A stretch of DNA of 64,000 nucleotides from contig DATGZN010000075.1 of NCBI GenBank assembly GCA_035297145.1, forward strand, positions 62,001 through 126,000, given 5' to 3'. Below, piece by piece: positions 17,430 through 26,293 of the stretch (its first letter is position 1; every line of letters begins with the position of its first letter). This stretch comes from QHXW01 sp035297145. Its GTDB lineage: Bacteria; Acidobacteriota; Terriglobia; Bryobacterales; Bryobacteraceae. The notes beneath the pieces are model-generated. The model did not search any database. It saw only the letters and a program-made list of their open reading frames with translations, and had not been told where the DNA came from. A program made the position numbers and the translations under genes.

Positions 17430-20003
17430 GTGCCCCATCCACGCCTCTTCCTGATTGACAGCTACGGGTTTATCTTCCGCGCTTATCATGCCCGCGCCCG
17501 GTCGAACGCCCCGCCCATGCGCACTACAACCGGCCTTGCGACTGAAGCCGTTTTCATTTTCACGAACATGCTGCGAAAATTGGCTAAGACATACAAACCA
17601 GAGTACATAGCGGCTGTTTTCGAGAGCATTGGCCCAACCCTGCGCGAGCAGGAATTCGCCGAATACAAAGCCAATCGGACCGAGGCGCCGCCCGATCTCG
17701 GCGAGCAGATCGTATACATTCGACGGCTTTTGGAAGCTCTGCGGATTCCCATTCTGGAATTCCGGGGATTCGAAGCCGACGACGTCATCGGAACCATCGC
17801 CCGCCGCGCCGAGCAGTCGGGTTTCGACGTGGTGATCGTTTCGAGCGACAAAGACATGCTCCAACTGGTTACGGATCGGGTTTCCATGCTGAATCCGGCC
17901 AAGGACGACATGGTCTACGATCCCGCCAAAGTCAAAGAATTCATGGGAGTTAAGCCTTCCCAAGTGGCCGATCTGCTGGCGCTCAAAGGCGACGCCATCG
18001 ACAACATTCCGGGTGCGCCTGGAATCGGCGATAAGGGCGCGAAGGATCTGATAGAACAGTTCGGCTCGGTGGAAGCGGCGCTCGACCGGGCGGCGGAAGT
18101 TGAGCGCAAGATGTATCGCGAGAGCTTGCAGAACAATCGCGAGCGCGTCCTGCTAAGCAAGCGTCTGGCGACCATCGAGACCGCGGTGCCGATCGAGTTT
18201 TCGATGGAGATGGTGAAAGCGCACGAGCCGGACGTGACGGCGCTCAAGCAGGTCTACAAAGACCTGGAGTTTCACACTCATCTGAAAGAGCTGGGACCAA
18301 GCGAGGACACGCGCGCTCGCGACTACCAGGCGCTGGCCACGGTGGAAGAGGTGGATGCGTGGCTGGCGGCAATTCCAGTGGGCGCTCCGGTCGCGGTGGC
18401 GATCGCGAAATCCGGGGAAGGCGAGTTCGCGCTCGATACCGTAGGTTTGGCGTGGAAGCCCGGGGAAGCGCGTGCCGTGCCGCTACAACTGATCGACCGG
18501 CTGCGGCCCTTGGTCGAGGATGCCGCGCGCCCGAAAGTTGCTTGCGATGTGAAGTCGGCGCTGCTGGCGTTCGCGAAGCTGGGAATCGAAGCGCGCGGTT
18601 TTGCTCACGACGTGATGCTCTACGCATTCCTTCTCGATGCCGATCCGGGGAGTTGTACCCTCGACGAACTGTCGCATCGCCGCATGGATCTCAAACTAGG
18701 GGCGGCGCCCGAGCAGCACGCCGACTATGCGCTCGAATTGTACGAACGAATGAGCGCGGAAATCGATACGCGCGGATTGCGCCAGCTGTACGAGACCATC
18801 GAGCTGCCACTGGCGAGCGTGCTCGCGCGCATGGAATTCACCGGCGTCCTCATCGATTCGCGCGAACTGAAGCGGCTCTCGGACCTAATGGAAACCGAAA
18901 TCGCGCGGCTCACGATGGAGATCCACCAGTTGGCGGGGAAGCCATTCAATATTAGCTCGCCGCAGCAGCTTGGGCGCGTGCTGTTCGAGGATTTGCGGCT
19001 GCCGGCGCCGGTGAAATACGGCAAGGGCAAAACGATTTCGACCGCCGCGGACGTGCTGGAAGAACTCGCCGAGGAGCACGAGGTGGTGCGCAAGGTGCTC
19101 GAATACCGCCAGCTGACCAAGTTGAAGGGGACGTACGTGGACGCGCTGCCGGCGCTAATCGACTCGCGCACAGGCCGCCTGCACACGAGTTTCAACCAGA
19201 CCGGCGCGGCAACGGGACGGCTCTCGTCGTCGAATCCGAACCTGCAAAATATCCCCATTCGAACGGAGCTGGGGCGCGAGATTCGCGCGGCCTTCATTCC
19301 GAAGCCCGGATGGAAGCTGGTGGTGGCGGACTATTCGCAGATCGAGCTGCGCCTGCTGGCGCACATGTCAGGCGATGCGGTGCTGGTGGAGGCGTTCCGA
19401 AATGGCGAGGACATTCACACGCGCACGGCGGCGGAGGTGATGGGCATCCCGCCGTTGATGGTGGGGCCGGAGGACCGGCGGCGCGCCAAGGCGGTGAATT
19501 TCGGGATCGTGTATGGCATCAGCCCGTTCGGTCTTTCGCAGCAGATCGGCATTTCGCGCGCCGAGGCGGAACTGTACATCCGCAGCTATTTCGAACGGTA
19601 CACGGGCGTGAGGAAATTCATTGAGAGCACGATTGCCGAGGTGCGGCGCACCGGAGTGACCAAGACGCTGCTGGGGCGCGAGCGCCCGATCCCCGACATG
19701 AACAGCCGCAATCCGAGCTCGCGCGGATTCGCGGAGCGCACGGCGGTGAACTCGCCGCTCCAGGGTACGGCGGCGGACTTGATCAAGCTGGCCATGGTCC
19801 ACATCGACCGCCGCTTGCGCGAGGAGAAATATCAAGCGGCGATGCTGCTGCAGGTGCACGACGAACTCGTGTTCGAAGCGCCGCCGGACGAGACGCGAAA
19901 GCTGGCGGCGATGGTCAAGCAGGAAATGGAGCAGATCTACCCACTCGAAGTGCCGCTGGTGGCGGATCTCGGGGTGGGGGAGAACTGGAGGGATGCGAAG
20001 TGA
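17430..20003 (+). CDS. polA: DNA polymerase I
   Basis: 857 aa starting at GTG 17430, with GGAGG just upstream; the nearby ATGs are out of frame. Residues 1-290 are the 5'-nuclease domain (HPRLFLIDSYGFIFRAYHA; GFEADDVIGTIA; SSDKDMLQLV; KGDAIDNIPGAPGIGDKGA). Polymerase motifs A (VVADYSQIELRLLAHMSGD), B (RRRAKAVNFGIVYGISPFG) and C (LLQVHDELVFEAP) are intact. The middle 3'-exonuclease region has lost its acidic residues: where exo I should read DxE the sequence is AVAIAKSGEGE. It should therefore act in repair and Okazaki fragment processing without proofreading. Confidence 0.96.
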   Translation: MPHPRLFLIDSYGFIFRAYHARARSNAPPMRTTTGLATEAVFIFTNMLRKLAKTYKPEYIAAVFESIGPTLREQEFAEYKANRTEAPPDLGEQIVYIRRLLEALRIPILEFRGFEADDVIGTIARRAEQSGFDVVIVSSDKDMLQLVTDRVSMLNPAKDDMVYDPAKVKEFMGVKPSQVADLLALKGDAIDNIPGAPGIGDKGAKDLIEQFGSVEAALDRAAEVERKMYRESLQNNRERVLLSKRLATIETAVPIEFSMEMVKAHEPDVTALKQVYKDLEFHTHLKELGPSEDTRARDYQALATVEEVDAWLAAIPVGAPVAVAIAKSGEGEFALDTVGLAWKPGEARAVPLQLIDRLRPLVEDAARPKVACDVKSALLAFAKLGIEARGFAHDVMLYAFLLDADPGSCTLDELSHRRMDLKLGAAPEQHADYALELYERMSAEIDTRGLRQLYETIELPLASVLARMEFTGVLIDSRELKRLSDLMETEIARLTMEIHQLAGKPFNISSPQQLGRVLFEDLRLPAPVKYGKGKTISTAADVLEELAEEHEVVRKVLEYRQLTKLKGTYVDALPALIDSRTGRLHTSFNQTGAATGRLSSSNPNLQNIPIRTELGREIRAAFIPKPGWKLVVADYSQIELRLLAHMSGDAVLVEAFRNGEDIHTRTAAEVMGIPPLMVGPEDRRRAKAVNFGIVYGISPFGLSQQIGISRAEAELYIRSYFERYTGVRKFIESTIAEVRRTGVTKTLLGRERPIPDMNSRNPSSRGFAERTAVNSPLQGTAADLIKLAMVHIDRRLREEKYQAAMLLQVHDELVFEAPPDETRKLAAMVKQEMEQIYPLEVPLVADLGVGENWRDAK

Positions 20004-20303
20004 GGAGTAATGGCCGAACCTACCTGGCTTCGCCACGTTTGACGACGACTGTATGCGGAGCAATTGCAGCCTTCCGAGTCGCCAAGTAATCCGTTCCCCT
20101 AAACGATACTCTGAGAGATTTCGCCGAGTACATAGCAGTTAGCTCAGTAATTTGCTCTGCCGATAGGTGGCCCTCGTAGTAAACGAACACTGCTCCAGTG
20201 AACACCGCCTCGTCAGAGGAATATCCAGAGGATTCACCTGGTGCGGGATCTTGTTTTGCTACTCCGGTTGACTCGGGATATCGTAAGGCCTCCAAGTACT
20301 GGT

Positions 20304-21374
20304 CTAGTAAGATGTCCCGGCGATTTTGTTAGCAACGATTCGTCGTTTGGGGTCGGTGTAGGTCCAGCGGAACGGCTTGGCCGTCTTGCTGTAGTGCCGG
20401 ATATATCTCCGCAGCTTGTTGCCCAGATCCGCCACCGAAGTGAACACGCCGCGCGCAATCACGTCCCGCTGGATCTTGGCGAACCACAGTTCGACCTGAT
20501 TCAACCATGATGAATATGTCGGCGTGAAGTGGAACCGCACTCGCGGGTGCTCCTGTAAGAACCGTTCGACATCCTTGGTCTTGTGCGCTGACAGATTGTC
20601 GAGCACAACATCAATCTGCCGGGCCCATGGGGTTCGCTGCACCAGCCCTTCCAGGAATGCCACGAAGTCTTGGCTGGTGTGCCGCGCTGCCGTCATCCCC
20701 TGAACTTTGCCGGTCTTCACGTCCAGCGCCGCGTAGAGTGACAGGGTTCCATGGCGATAGTATTCGAAGCCGTGCCGTTCCGCGCGGCCGGGCGACAGCG
20801 GCAGTACCGGGTCGAGCCGATCCAGCGCTTGAATGGCGGTCTTTTCATCCACGCAGAACACAGCCGCATGCTGTGGCGGATTCATATAGAGTCCGATGAT
20901 GTCCGCCGCCTTCTGCTCGAATTGTGGATCATCCGAGGCCATGTAGCGATCCAGCCGATGCGGTTTCAGGCGCGCTTGCGTCCACACACGCTGCACGGTC
21001 GACTTGCTCAGCCCCAACGCCGCCGCCATTTTGCGGCAAGACCAATGCGTCGATCCATCGGCCGGCTTCTGTTGTGTCTTGCGTGCGATCTTAGCCTGCA
21101 CCGCCGCGCTGGCCACACGCGCCTGACTGCCTTTGTGACGTGGATCGAGCCCTGCTATCCCTTGTTCTTCGAAGCGTTGTTTCCAGCGCGAGATCGTGGG
21201 AGCCGTGGTGTGCAATCTCCGCATGATCTCGGTGTAGGTCTCGCCGTCAGCCAGCGCCAGGATCAGCCGCGCGCGGAAAACGTCCCCGGCGGGCAGCGTG
21301 CGCGACTGCGCCCACTTACTCAATTCGCTCCGCTGTTCATCAGTTATTCCCAGCACCGACCGGTTCCGTCTCAT
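20304..21374 (-). CDS. IS630-family transposase
   Basis: 356 aa, full length. An N-terminal helix-turn-helix pair (residues about 30-130; YTEIMRRLHTTAPTISRWKQRFEEQG and AALGLSKSTVQRVW) binds the terminal repeats. The DDE catalytic core shows AVFCVDEKTAI (first Asp), DVVLDNLSAHKTKDV (second Asp) and TPTYSSWLNQVELWFAKIQ (Glu). Oddly, the reading frame leaves the element at its last base: the stop TAG is built from the duplicated TA plus the first flanking base. The gene is in the same orientation as the one it interrupts. Confidence 0.95.
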   Translation of the reverse strand: MRRNRSVLGITDEQRSELSKWAQSRTLPAGDVFRARLILALADGETYTEIMRRLHTTAPTISRWKQRFEEQGIAGLDPRHKGSQARVASAAVQAKIARKTQQKPADGSTHWSCRKMAAALGLSKSTVQRVWTQARLKPHRLDRYMASDDPQFEQKAADIIGLYMNPPQHAAVFCVDEKTAIQALDRLDPVLPLSPGRAERHGFEYYRHGTLSLYAALDVKTGKVQGMTAARHTSQDFVAFLEGLVQRTPWARQIDVVLDNLSAHKTKDVERFLQEHPRVRFHFTPTYSSWLNQVELWFAKIQRDVIARGVFTSVADLGNKLRRYIRHYSKTAKPFRWTYTDPKRRIVANKIAGTSY

Positions 21375-21423
21375 GATTATCTGACGGATGGAAACAACTA
21401 ACGTTATGACCGGGACAGCTTAC
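20307..21423 (-). mobile_element. IS630-family insertion sequence
   Basis: A complete element of about 1.12 kb. Imperfect terminal inverted repeats of 14 bp (GTAAGATGTCCCGG at the left, GTAAGCTGTCCCGG read inward from the right) flank one transposase gene. TA dinucleotides at 20305-20306 and 21424-21425 are the expected IS630 target duplication, within a CTAG context on both sides. Nothing suggests decay, so it may be active. Confidence 0.9.
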
Positions 21424-22318
21424 TAGAATGATGTGGCACAGGTTGAAAGTGTCCCTAGCCAGCGTAACGTAAAAGACAAGAAATCGTGATCTTCTTGGCA
21501 GGTCGATGGGCACAGCAAACTCGATTTTGCTTCCTGGTATGTCGACTGGCTCTCCAATCTGCCAAGTCGCCCCGAATCTCAATGTGTACGTAAAGTCGCG
21601 CATGAAGAGGTCATGGAGTGTCAGAGTGAGCCAATCGATCTCGCAGTGTGGATTGCTATTGTCTATTAATTTTTGCGGTGATGGGGCGGGCTGGTGGATC
21701 ACATTCGTCGTTATAGGGCCGTAATTCGTCCCCGCAATGATGGGACTGCTGTGAACATCACCGCCGATTCGCTGTTCTGCACACATTTGCGAACCTTCTG
21801 GATGATCGTCCTGCTTCTGACCACGGAGCCGCCGGATTTCGGAAATGCCAATGGCTAGTAAAGAAAGCCCGACAACGATCATCCCCGTCTGGACTGTGGC
21901 CCCTGTTATCCATGCATAGATCAACGGCAATTCAGATTTGAGGTACTCGAGGCTGTGAAATGCTTCTAGAAGATCGACAGTAATCGCGGCTAGCAGCAGC
22001 GCCCCTCCTCCGACAACCTTCATGATCGGAGACGGATGCATTCTCACAGCGCACCACCGCGAGCGAAGGCCTGCGTCGAGTGGCGCGGCACCAACAAGGC
22101 GGGCCGCTGAAATAGAACTGACGGACGGAGTCCTGATTTCTCGATTTCACAGAACGATTCCCGCCTCTGATGCGGCTGGCGATTGGTCGCTGAAGACCGC
22201 GCTCGGGAAAACGGGATTTTAGGTCTCCATCCCTCCTTTGGAACGTCCTTTGGCACGCCCAAGAGTGGCCTACACCCTCCTCGCGAATTGGCTGTTTTCG
22301 CAATGCAAGAATTAGAGT

Positions 22319-23005
22319 ATGCAATTCCTTTCGATGGGTGAGCTCCTTTGGAAACTGCCTCTATTCGACAACTTGTATCTCTCAATGCAGGGCCAGAACA
22401 TCATGTTAGTAGACGTATATTTGCGAGACCTAGAGAGCTCCCTGCTGGAGGAGTACCATCGGCGCGAGCGAACGCCGTTTCCTGATGTGCTCTTCGTCTC
22501 AGCGTTGAGCCAAATGTGGATCTTTGCAACCTACGAGTTGTTACGTACGTGGCGACAGTTCATCCGCGACCTGAAGAGGGCAGGAGCCGCGCAAATGGAG
22601 GAACAGGAAATAGCCGGTGAAGACAGCATGCGACGGCAGATTGCTGAGGCTTATTGGCGGGGCCATGTCGAGCAACTACGCGATGACCCAAAGTTCGTTG
22701 AGCAGCTTGAAACGTCACATGCCGAGGTGGAACCGCTCTTTCGTAGGATCGAGGCACTCCGGATGAATCTTGCAAAGCATGAGGTGCCGAAGCGGAAGGG
22801 AGAGTTGGCGATGGCACCGGGGTACGGGCGGATCGACGAATCAGATGGATCGATTTATTGGTTCGTCGACTTGGGTGACAACTACTTAGATATGATCTCC
22901 CGACGAGCTATCGCGGACCAGTTGCGCCGGATTGTGATCGGCCATCCTCTACCGGTAGAATCCGATGCGGAAGAATCCGACGAATCCGGCTCCGTTGATT
23001 CCTAG
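22319..23005 (+). CDS. Hypothetical protein in accessory patch
   Basis: 228 aa; ATG 22334 (MGELLWKLPLFDN) is a possible alternative start. The protein is helical with charged stretches (DVYLRDLESSLLEEYHRRER; QMWIFATYELLRTWRQFIRDL) and a C-terminal acidic serine-rich tail (ESDAEESDESGSVDS). No signal peptide or catalytic motif is recognised. Base composition is less GC-rich than the neighbouring core genes, in keeping with transfer. It lies between an IS-interrupted gene and a decayed toxin-antitoxin pair; the 270 bp upstream contain nothing I can name. Confidence 0.65.
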   Translation: MQFLSMGELLWKLPLFDNLYLSMQGQNIMLVDVYLRDLESSLLEEYHRRERTPFPDVLFVSALSQMWIFATYELLRTWRQFIRDLKRAGAAQMEEQEIAGEDSMRRQIAEAYWRGHVEQLRDDPKFVEQLETSHAEVEPLFRRIEALRMNLAKHEVPKRKGELAMAPGYGRIDESDGSIYWFVDLGDNYLDMISRRAIADQLRRIVIGHPLPVESDAEESDESGSVDS

Positions 23006-23165
23006 GACCACTAACGACGCCGGCGAGAAGCTCCTCCTTCAGGGGAGTGCTATGACAGAGCCCAGTGTCAGACCACCGTCTCCGGTTTTGAAGCCGATCG
23101 GCTCGACGGGCCGGCTCCAGCGGCGTGGCTTCTGCTCGCGTTACATCGTGCTACGCTGTATTACA

Positions 23166-23405
23166 ATGCCCAAGGAAACCATGACTGTCCGTATCGAGCC
23201 GGAGACGCGCGAGGCGCTGGATGCGATTGCGACGGCGCTCGATCGGGACCGGAGCCATGTGGTCAATGAGGCGCTGGCGGCTTACGTGGAGACACATCGG
23301 TGGCAGGTGCAGCACATCCGGCAAGGGCTGCGCGAGGCAGAAGCCGGTAAGTTCGCGAGTGAGAGGGAAGTCAAGAAGGTCATTGCCCGTTTGCGGCGAA
23401 AATGA
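23166..23405 (+). CDS. Ribbon-helix-helix antitoxin (ParD/CopG type)
   Basis: 79 aa from ATG 23166; longer upstream readings cross non-coding sequence. The N-terminal TMTVRIEPETREALDAIATALDRDRSHVVNEALAAYVE is a classic ribbon-helix-helix with the beta-strand TVRI and the RSxVVNEAL turn. The C-terminal tail would wrap the toxin. It overlaps the toxin gene by 4 bp (ATGA). A small palindrome, TGTATTACA at 23157-23165, abuts the start and could be the autoregulatory operator. The antitoxin looks intact although its toxin is broken. Confidence 0.88.
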   Translation: MPKETMTVRIEPETREALDAIATALDRDRSHVVNEALAAYVETHRWQVQHIRQGLREAEAGKFASEREVKKVIARLRRK

Positions 23406-23678
23406 CGATCCGTTGGACTCAGACCGCGCTGCGGGATCTGGAGTCTTTGCATGCCCACGCGGCCGAAGACAACTTCCCGGCCGCGGCCGACACGGTGGAA
23501 CGGATTCTATCAGGGATTGAGGCGATCTCACGGCATCCAGAGATCGGCCGGAAGGGACGCGTCACAGGGACGCGAGAATTGATCGTTTCTCCCTATATTG
23601 TGGCGTACCGGATTGAGGGAAACCGTGGAACTGGTCGGCATCATTCACTCGGCCCGGAGATGGCCGGATTCGTTCTGA
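23402..23678 (+). pseudogene. ParE/RelE-family toxin gene with frameshift
   Basis: The first 74 codons read as ParE: IRWTQTALRDLESLHAHAAE, IEAISRHPEIGRKGRVTGTRELIV and SPYIVAYRIEGN. At 23621-23626 (AACCGTGG) the frame is lost. One frame over, the sequence resumes VELVGIIHSARRWPDSF and stops at 23678, the usual ParE C terminus. So there is either a 1-bp gain or a 2-bp loss in the expected GNTVEL stretch. The shifted frame stays open to 23932, adding about 100 unrelated residues. The toxin is probably inactive unless the shift is a read error. Confidence 0.85.
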
Positions 23679-23698
23679 GTCTTCTGGCGCTAAGGCTT

Positions 23699-23904
23699 TT
23701 ACTGATTCCTGACCGACTCCAACGGTGGAGCGCTTGGCGAGCGAAGGGTCCGAATATCACGCATCGGTGGTTGGCCGAAGAAACGGCTGTATTCGCGGTT
23801 AAATTGGCTGGCACTTTCGTATCCGACCTGAAAGGCCGCGCTGGCGGCGTCCAGACCATCCATGAGCATGCGACCGTCGCGCAGCCGCCAGAGATACCGT
23901 GGAA
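23699..23904 (-). pseudogene. 3' remnant of an AraC-family regulator
   Basis: Minus-strand reading ending with TAA at 23701-23699 gives about 65 codons that match the second HTH of AraC proteins: LMDGLDAASAAFQV, GYESASQFNREYSRFFGQPP and MRDIRTLR. No 5' part exists: just beyond about 23890 the sequence becomes the activation loop of a Ser/Thr kinase on the opposite strand. The regulator gene has thus been cut by a rearrangement, leaving only its last DNA-binding helix pair. Confidence 0.8.
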
Positions 23905-26211
23905 TCGAGCCTCGCCATCGAAGAGCAACTGACCGGTGCGGGGAGCGCGCTGGGAACGGTGTCGTACATGTCGCCGGAACAGGTCCGCGCCGGAGATCTG
24001 GACGCCCGCTCGGATCTATTCTCCTTCGGTGTGGTGCTCTATGAAATGGCCACGGGCACGCTGCCGTTTCGCGGGGAAAGCCCGGAGATCGTTTTCGATC
24101 GCATTCTCAACCGCGCTCCCGTGCGGCCGAATCCCGGCTTGCCGACTGAGCTAGAGCGCATCATCGGCAAGTGCCTGGAAAAAGACCTCAAGTTGCGCTA
24201 CCAGCAGGCTGCGGAGCTTCGCACAGATCTCCAGCGCTTGAAGCGGGACACGAGCGCGCAGCCCGAAGCCGCAACCGGCATCGCCAAACGCTGGAAGGCG
24301 ATTGTTCCGGTTGCCGCTGGCGCCCTGGCTCTCTTCGCCGCGGCTTACTTCTATTCTCACCGCACCCCAAAGCTGACGGACAAAGACACGCTGGTTCTGG
24401 CCGATTTCATCAACAAAACGGGTGACCCGGTATTTGAAGGAACGCTCCGCCAGGGATTGGAGGTCCAGCTGGAACAATCGCCTTTTCTCAGCATCGTCTC
24501 GGAGGAGCGCATCCAGCAGACACTGCATCTGATGGACCGCCCGGCCGATACCCGCCTCACCCCGGAAATCGCCCGTGAAGTTTGCGAGCGCACTTTCAGC
24601 GCCGTGGTCCTGGAAGGCTCGATTGCGCGCCTCGGGAGCCAATATGTATTGTGGTTGCGCGCCAAGAACTGCCGCACCGGAGACGTCCTCGATGAGGAGC
24701 AGGCGCAAGCCGCAAGAAAGGAAGAAGTCTTGAATGCCCTGACTCAAATCGCGAGAAATTTCAGGACCCGAGCCGGGGAATCGCTGGCCACGATCGAAAG
24801 ACATCGTACTCCGCTCGCCGAGGCCACTACGCCGTCTCTCGAGGCCTTGAAGGCCTTTAGCGCGGGTGTGAAGACCTTGTTTACGATCAGCGACGCCGCT
24901 GCCCTGCCCTATTTCACGCGTGCCACTGAGATCGACGCGAAGTTCGCCATGGCATACGCGTATCTGGGGCGGGTGTACGGCGATCTTGAGGATCCAGCCC
25001 TCTCCGCGGAGAACACGCGCAAAGCGTATCAGTTGCGCGAACGCACCAGTGACCAGGAGAAGTTCTTTATCGCTGCTTCCTACGATCTACAGGTCACGGG
25101 CAACCTTGAGAAGGCGCTACAGACCTGCAAAGCGTGGGCGCAAACTTATCCTCGTGAGTTGATGGCGCCAAGATTTCTGGCGCTGATTTACTTTGTGTTC
25201 GGCCAGTACGAAAAGGCGATTGAAGAAACCAGGAAATCGGTCGAACTCGATCCGGACTTTGGCCCCGGGTATTCCTTTATCGCTGACGACTATCAACGTC
25301 TCGACCGCCCGGAGGAGGCTGAGAACACGCTTCGGCGGGCTGCCGAGCGTCAGCTGGAAAGCCCGGAGTTCGTAGTGCTGCGCTATGATATCGCGTTCTT
25401 GAAAGGCGACAGGGCGGGAATGGAAAGGGAATTGGCTCGGGGGAAGGGATAATCCGGACCTGGAGACTGGAAGTCCGACCACGACGCTTTTGTTTTGGCG
25501 TATGGGGGCCACTTGCAAAAGGCGAGGAGGGCGTTAGGTCGCGCCGTGGATTTGGCTTTGCCCGTGAGCCGGGACAAGGCGGCTTTGTACGCCATCTCTG
25601 AGGCGCTATGGGAGTCCTTCTTCGGCAATGCGCCCGAGGCAAGGCGAAGCGCGCTGGCGGCGCTGAAGATTTCCAGAGAGCTTTATGTGGAGTACGGCGC
25701 TGCTTTTGCACTGGCCGAGTCGGGGGATTCTTCTCAGTCTCAAACACTGGCTGCCGATCTGGAAAGGCGCTTTCCGGAGGACACCGGAGTGCGGTTCAGC
25801 TACCTGCCGTCGCTTCGCGCTCGGCTGGCCGTGGACAAAGGTGAGCCTGCCAAGGCGATCGAACTGCTGCAAGTCGCCATTCCCTATGAGTTGGGCATGC
25901 CGCGCAGCGCGATCCATGGAAACTTCGGGGCCCTCTATCCGGCATACGTGCGTGGCGAAGCTTATCTAGCCGCGCGCCAAGGCGCCGAGGCCGCTTCGGA
26001 ATTCCAGAAAATTGTCGATCATCGCGGGATCGTTGTCAGCGACCCCATAGGCGCCCTGGCGCACCTGCAACTTGGCAGAGCGTTCGTTTTGTCCGGAGAC
26101 AAGACCAGGGCAAAGGCTGCCTACCAAGGTTTCCTCAGCCTCTGGAACGACGCCGACCCCGACATCCCAATCTTCAAGCAAGCCCAAGCGGAATACGCCA
26201 GGCTGCAATGA
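23899..26211 (+). pseudogene. Decayed Ser/Thr protein kinase-TPR gene
   Basis: Starts in the kinase activation segment (SALGTVSYMSPEQV) and continues DLDARSDLFSFGVVLYEMATG, CLEKDLKLRYQQAAEL, a transmembrane segment (about residues 136-153, VPVAAGALALFAAAYFY) and a TPR region. The glycine loop, VAIK lysine, HRD and DFG motifs are missing, so no kinase activity is possible. A single in-frame TAA at 25450-25452 ends the first part after 517 codons, yet the same frame resumes (DWKSDHDAFVLAYGGHLQ) with the usual TPR tail to 26211. Intact acidobacterial relatives signal through a membrane-anchored kinase with a periplasmic TPR domain. Confidence 0.85.
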
Positions 26212-26293
26212 GTGACGCGCTCACCCAGAGTGTTATGCTGACCGGTGACCGGGAATCGGAACGCAAATTCCGGATCAACGGAGCGACGGTTCT

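Larger units (their letters stand above)
20020..22047 (-). pseudogene. Membrane-protein gene split by IS630 insertion
   Basis: The 5' part (22047-21427, 207 codons) encodes a protein with two hydrophobic segments (KVVGGGALLLAAITVDLL; TGMIVVGLSLLAIGI) and a soluble C-terminal region. The 3' part (20303-20020) continues after the IS. Removing the element and one TA duplicate joins ...CAC ATC ATT CTA GAC CAG TAC TTG... in frame and gives a 302-aa protein ending KRGEAR. Family unknown. Because the frame is otherwise open, the insertion is probably recent. A truncated product running into the IS (235 aa) could still be translated. Confidence 0.85.

Noticed and set aside
22965..23165. 66-residue N-terminal extension of the antitoxin
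   Set aside because: The extension has no family similarity, overlaps the previous gene, and the ribbon-helix-helix starts cleanly at 23166.
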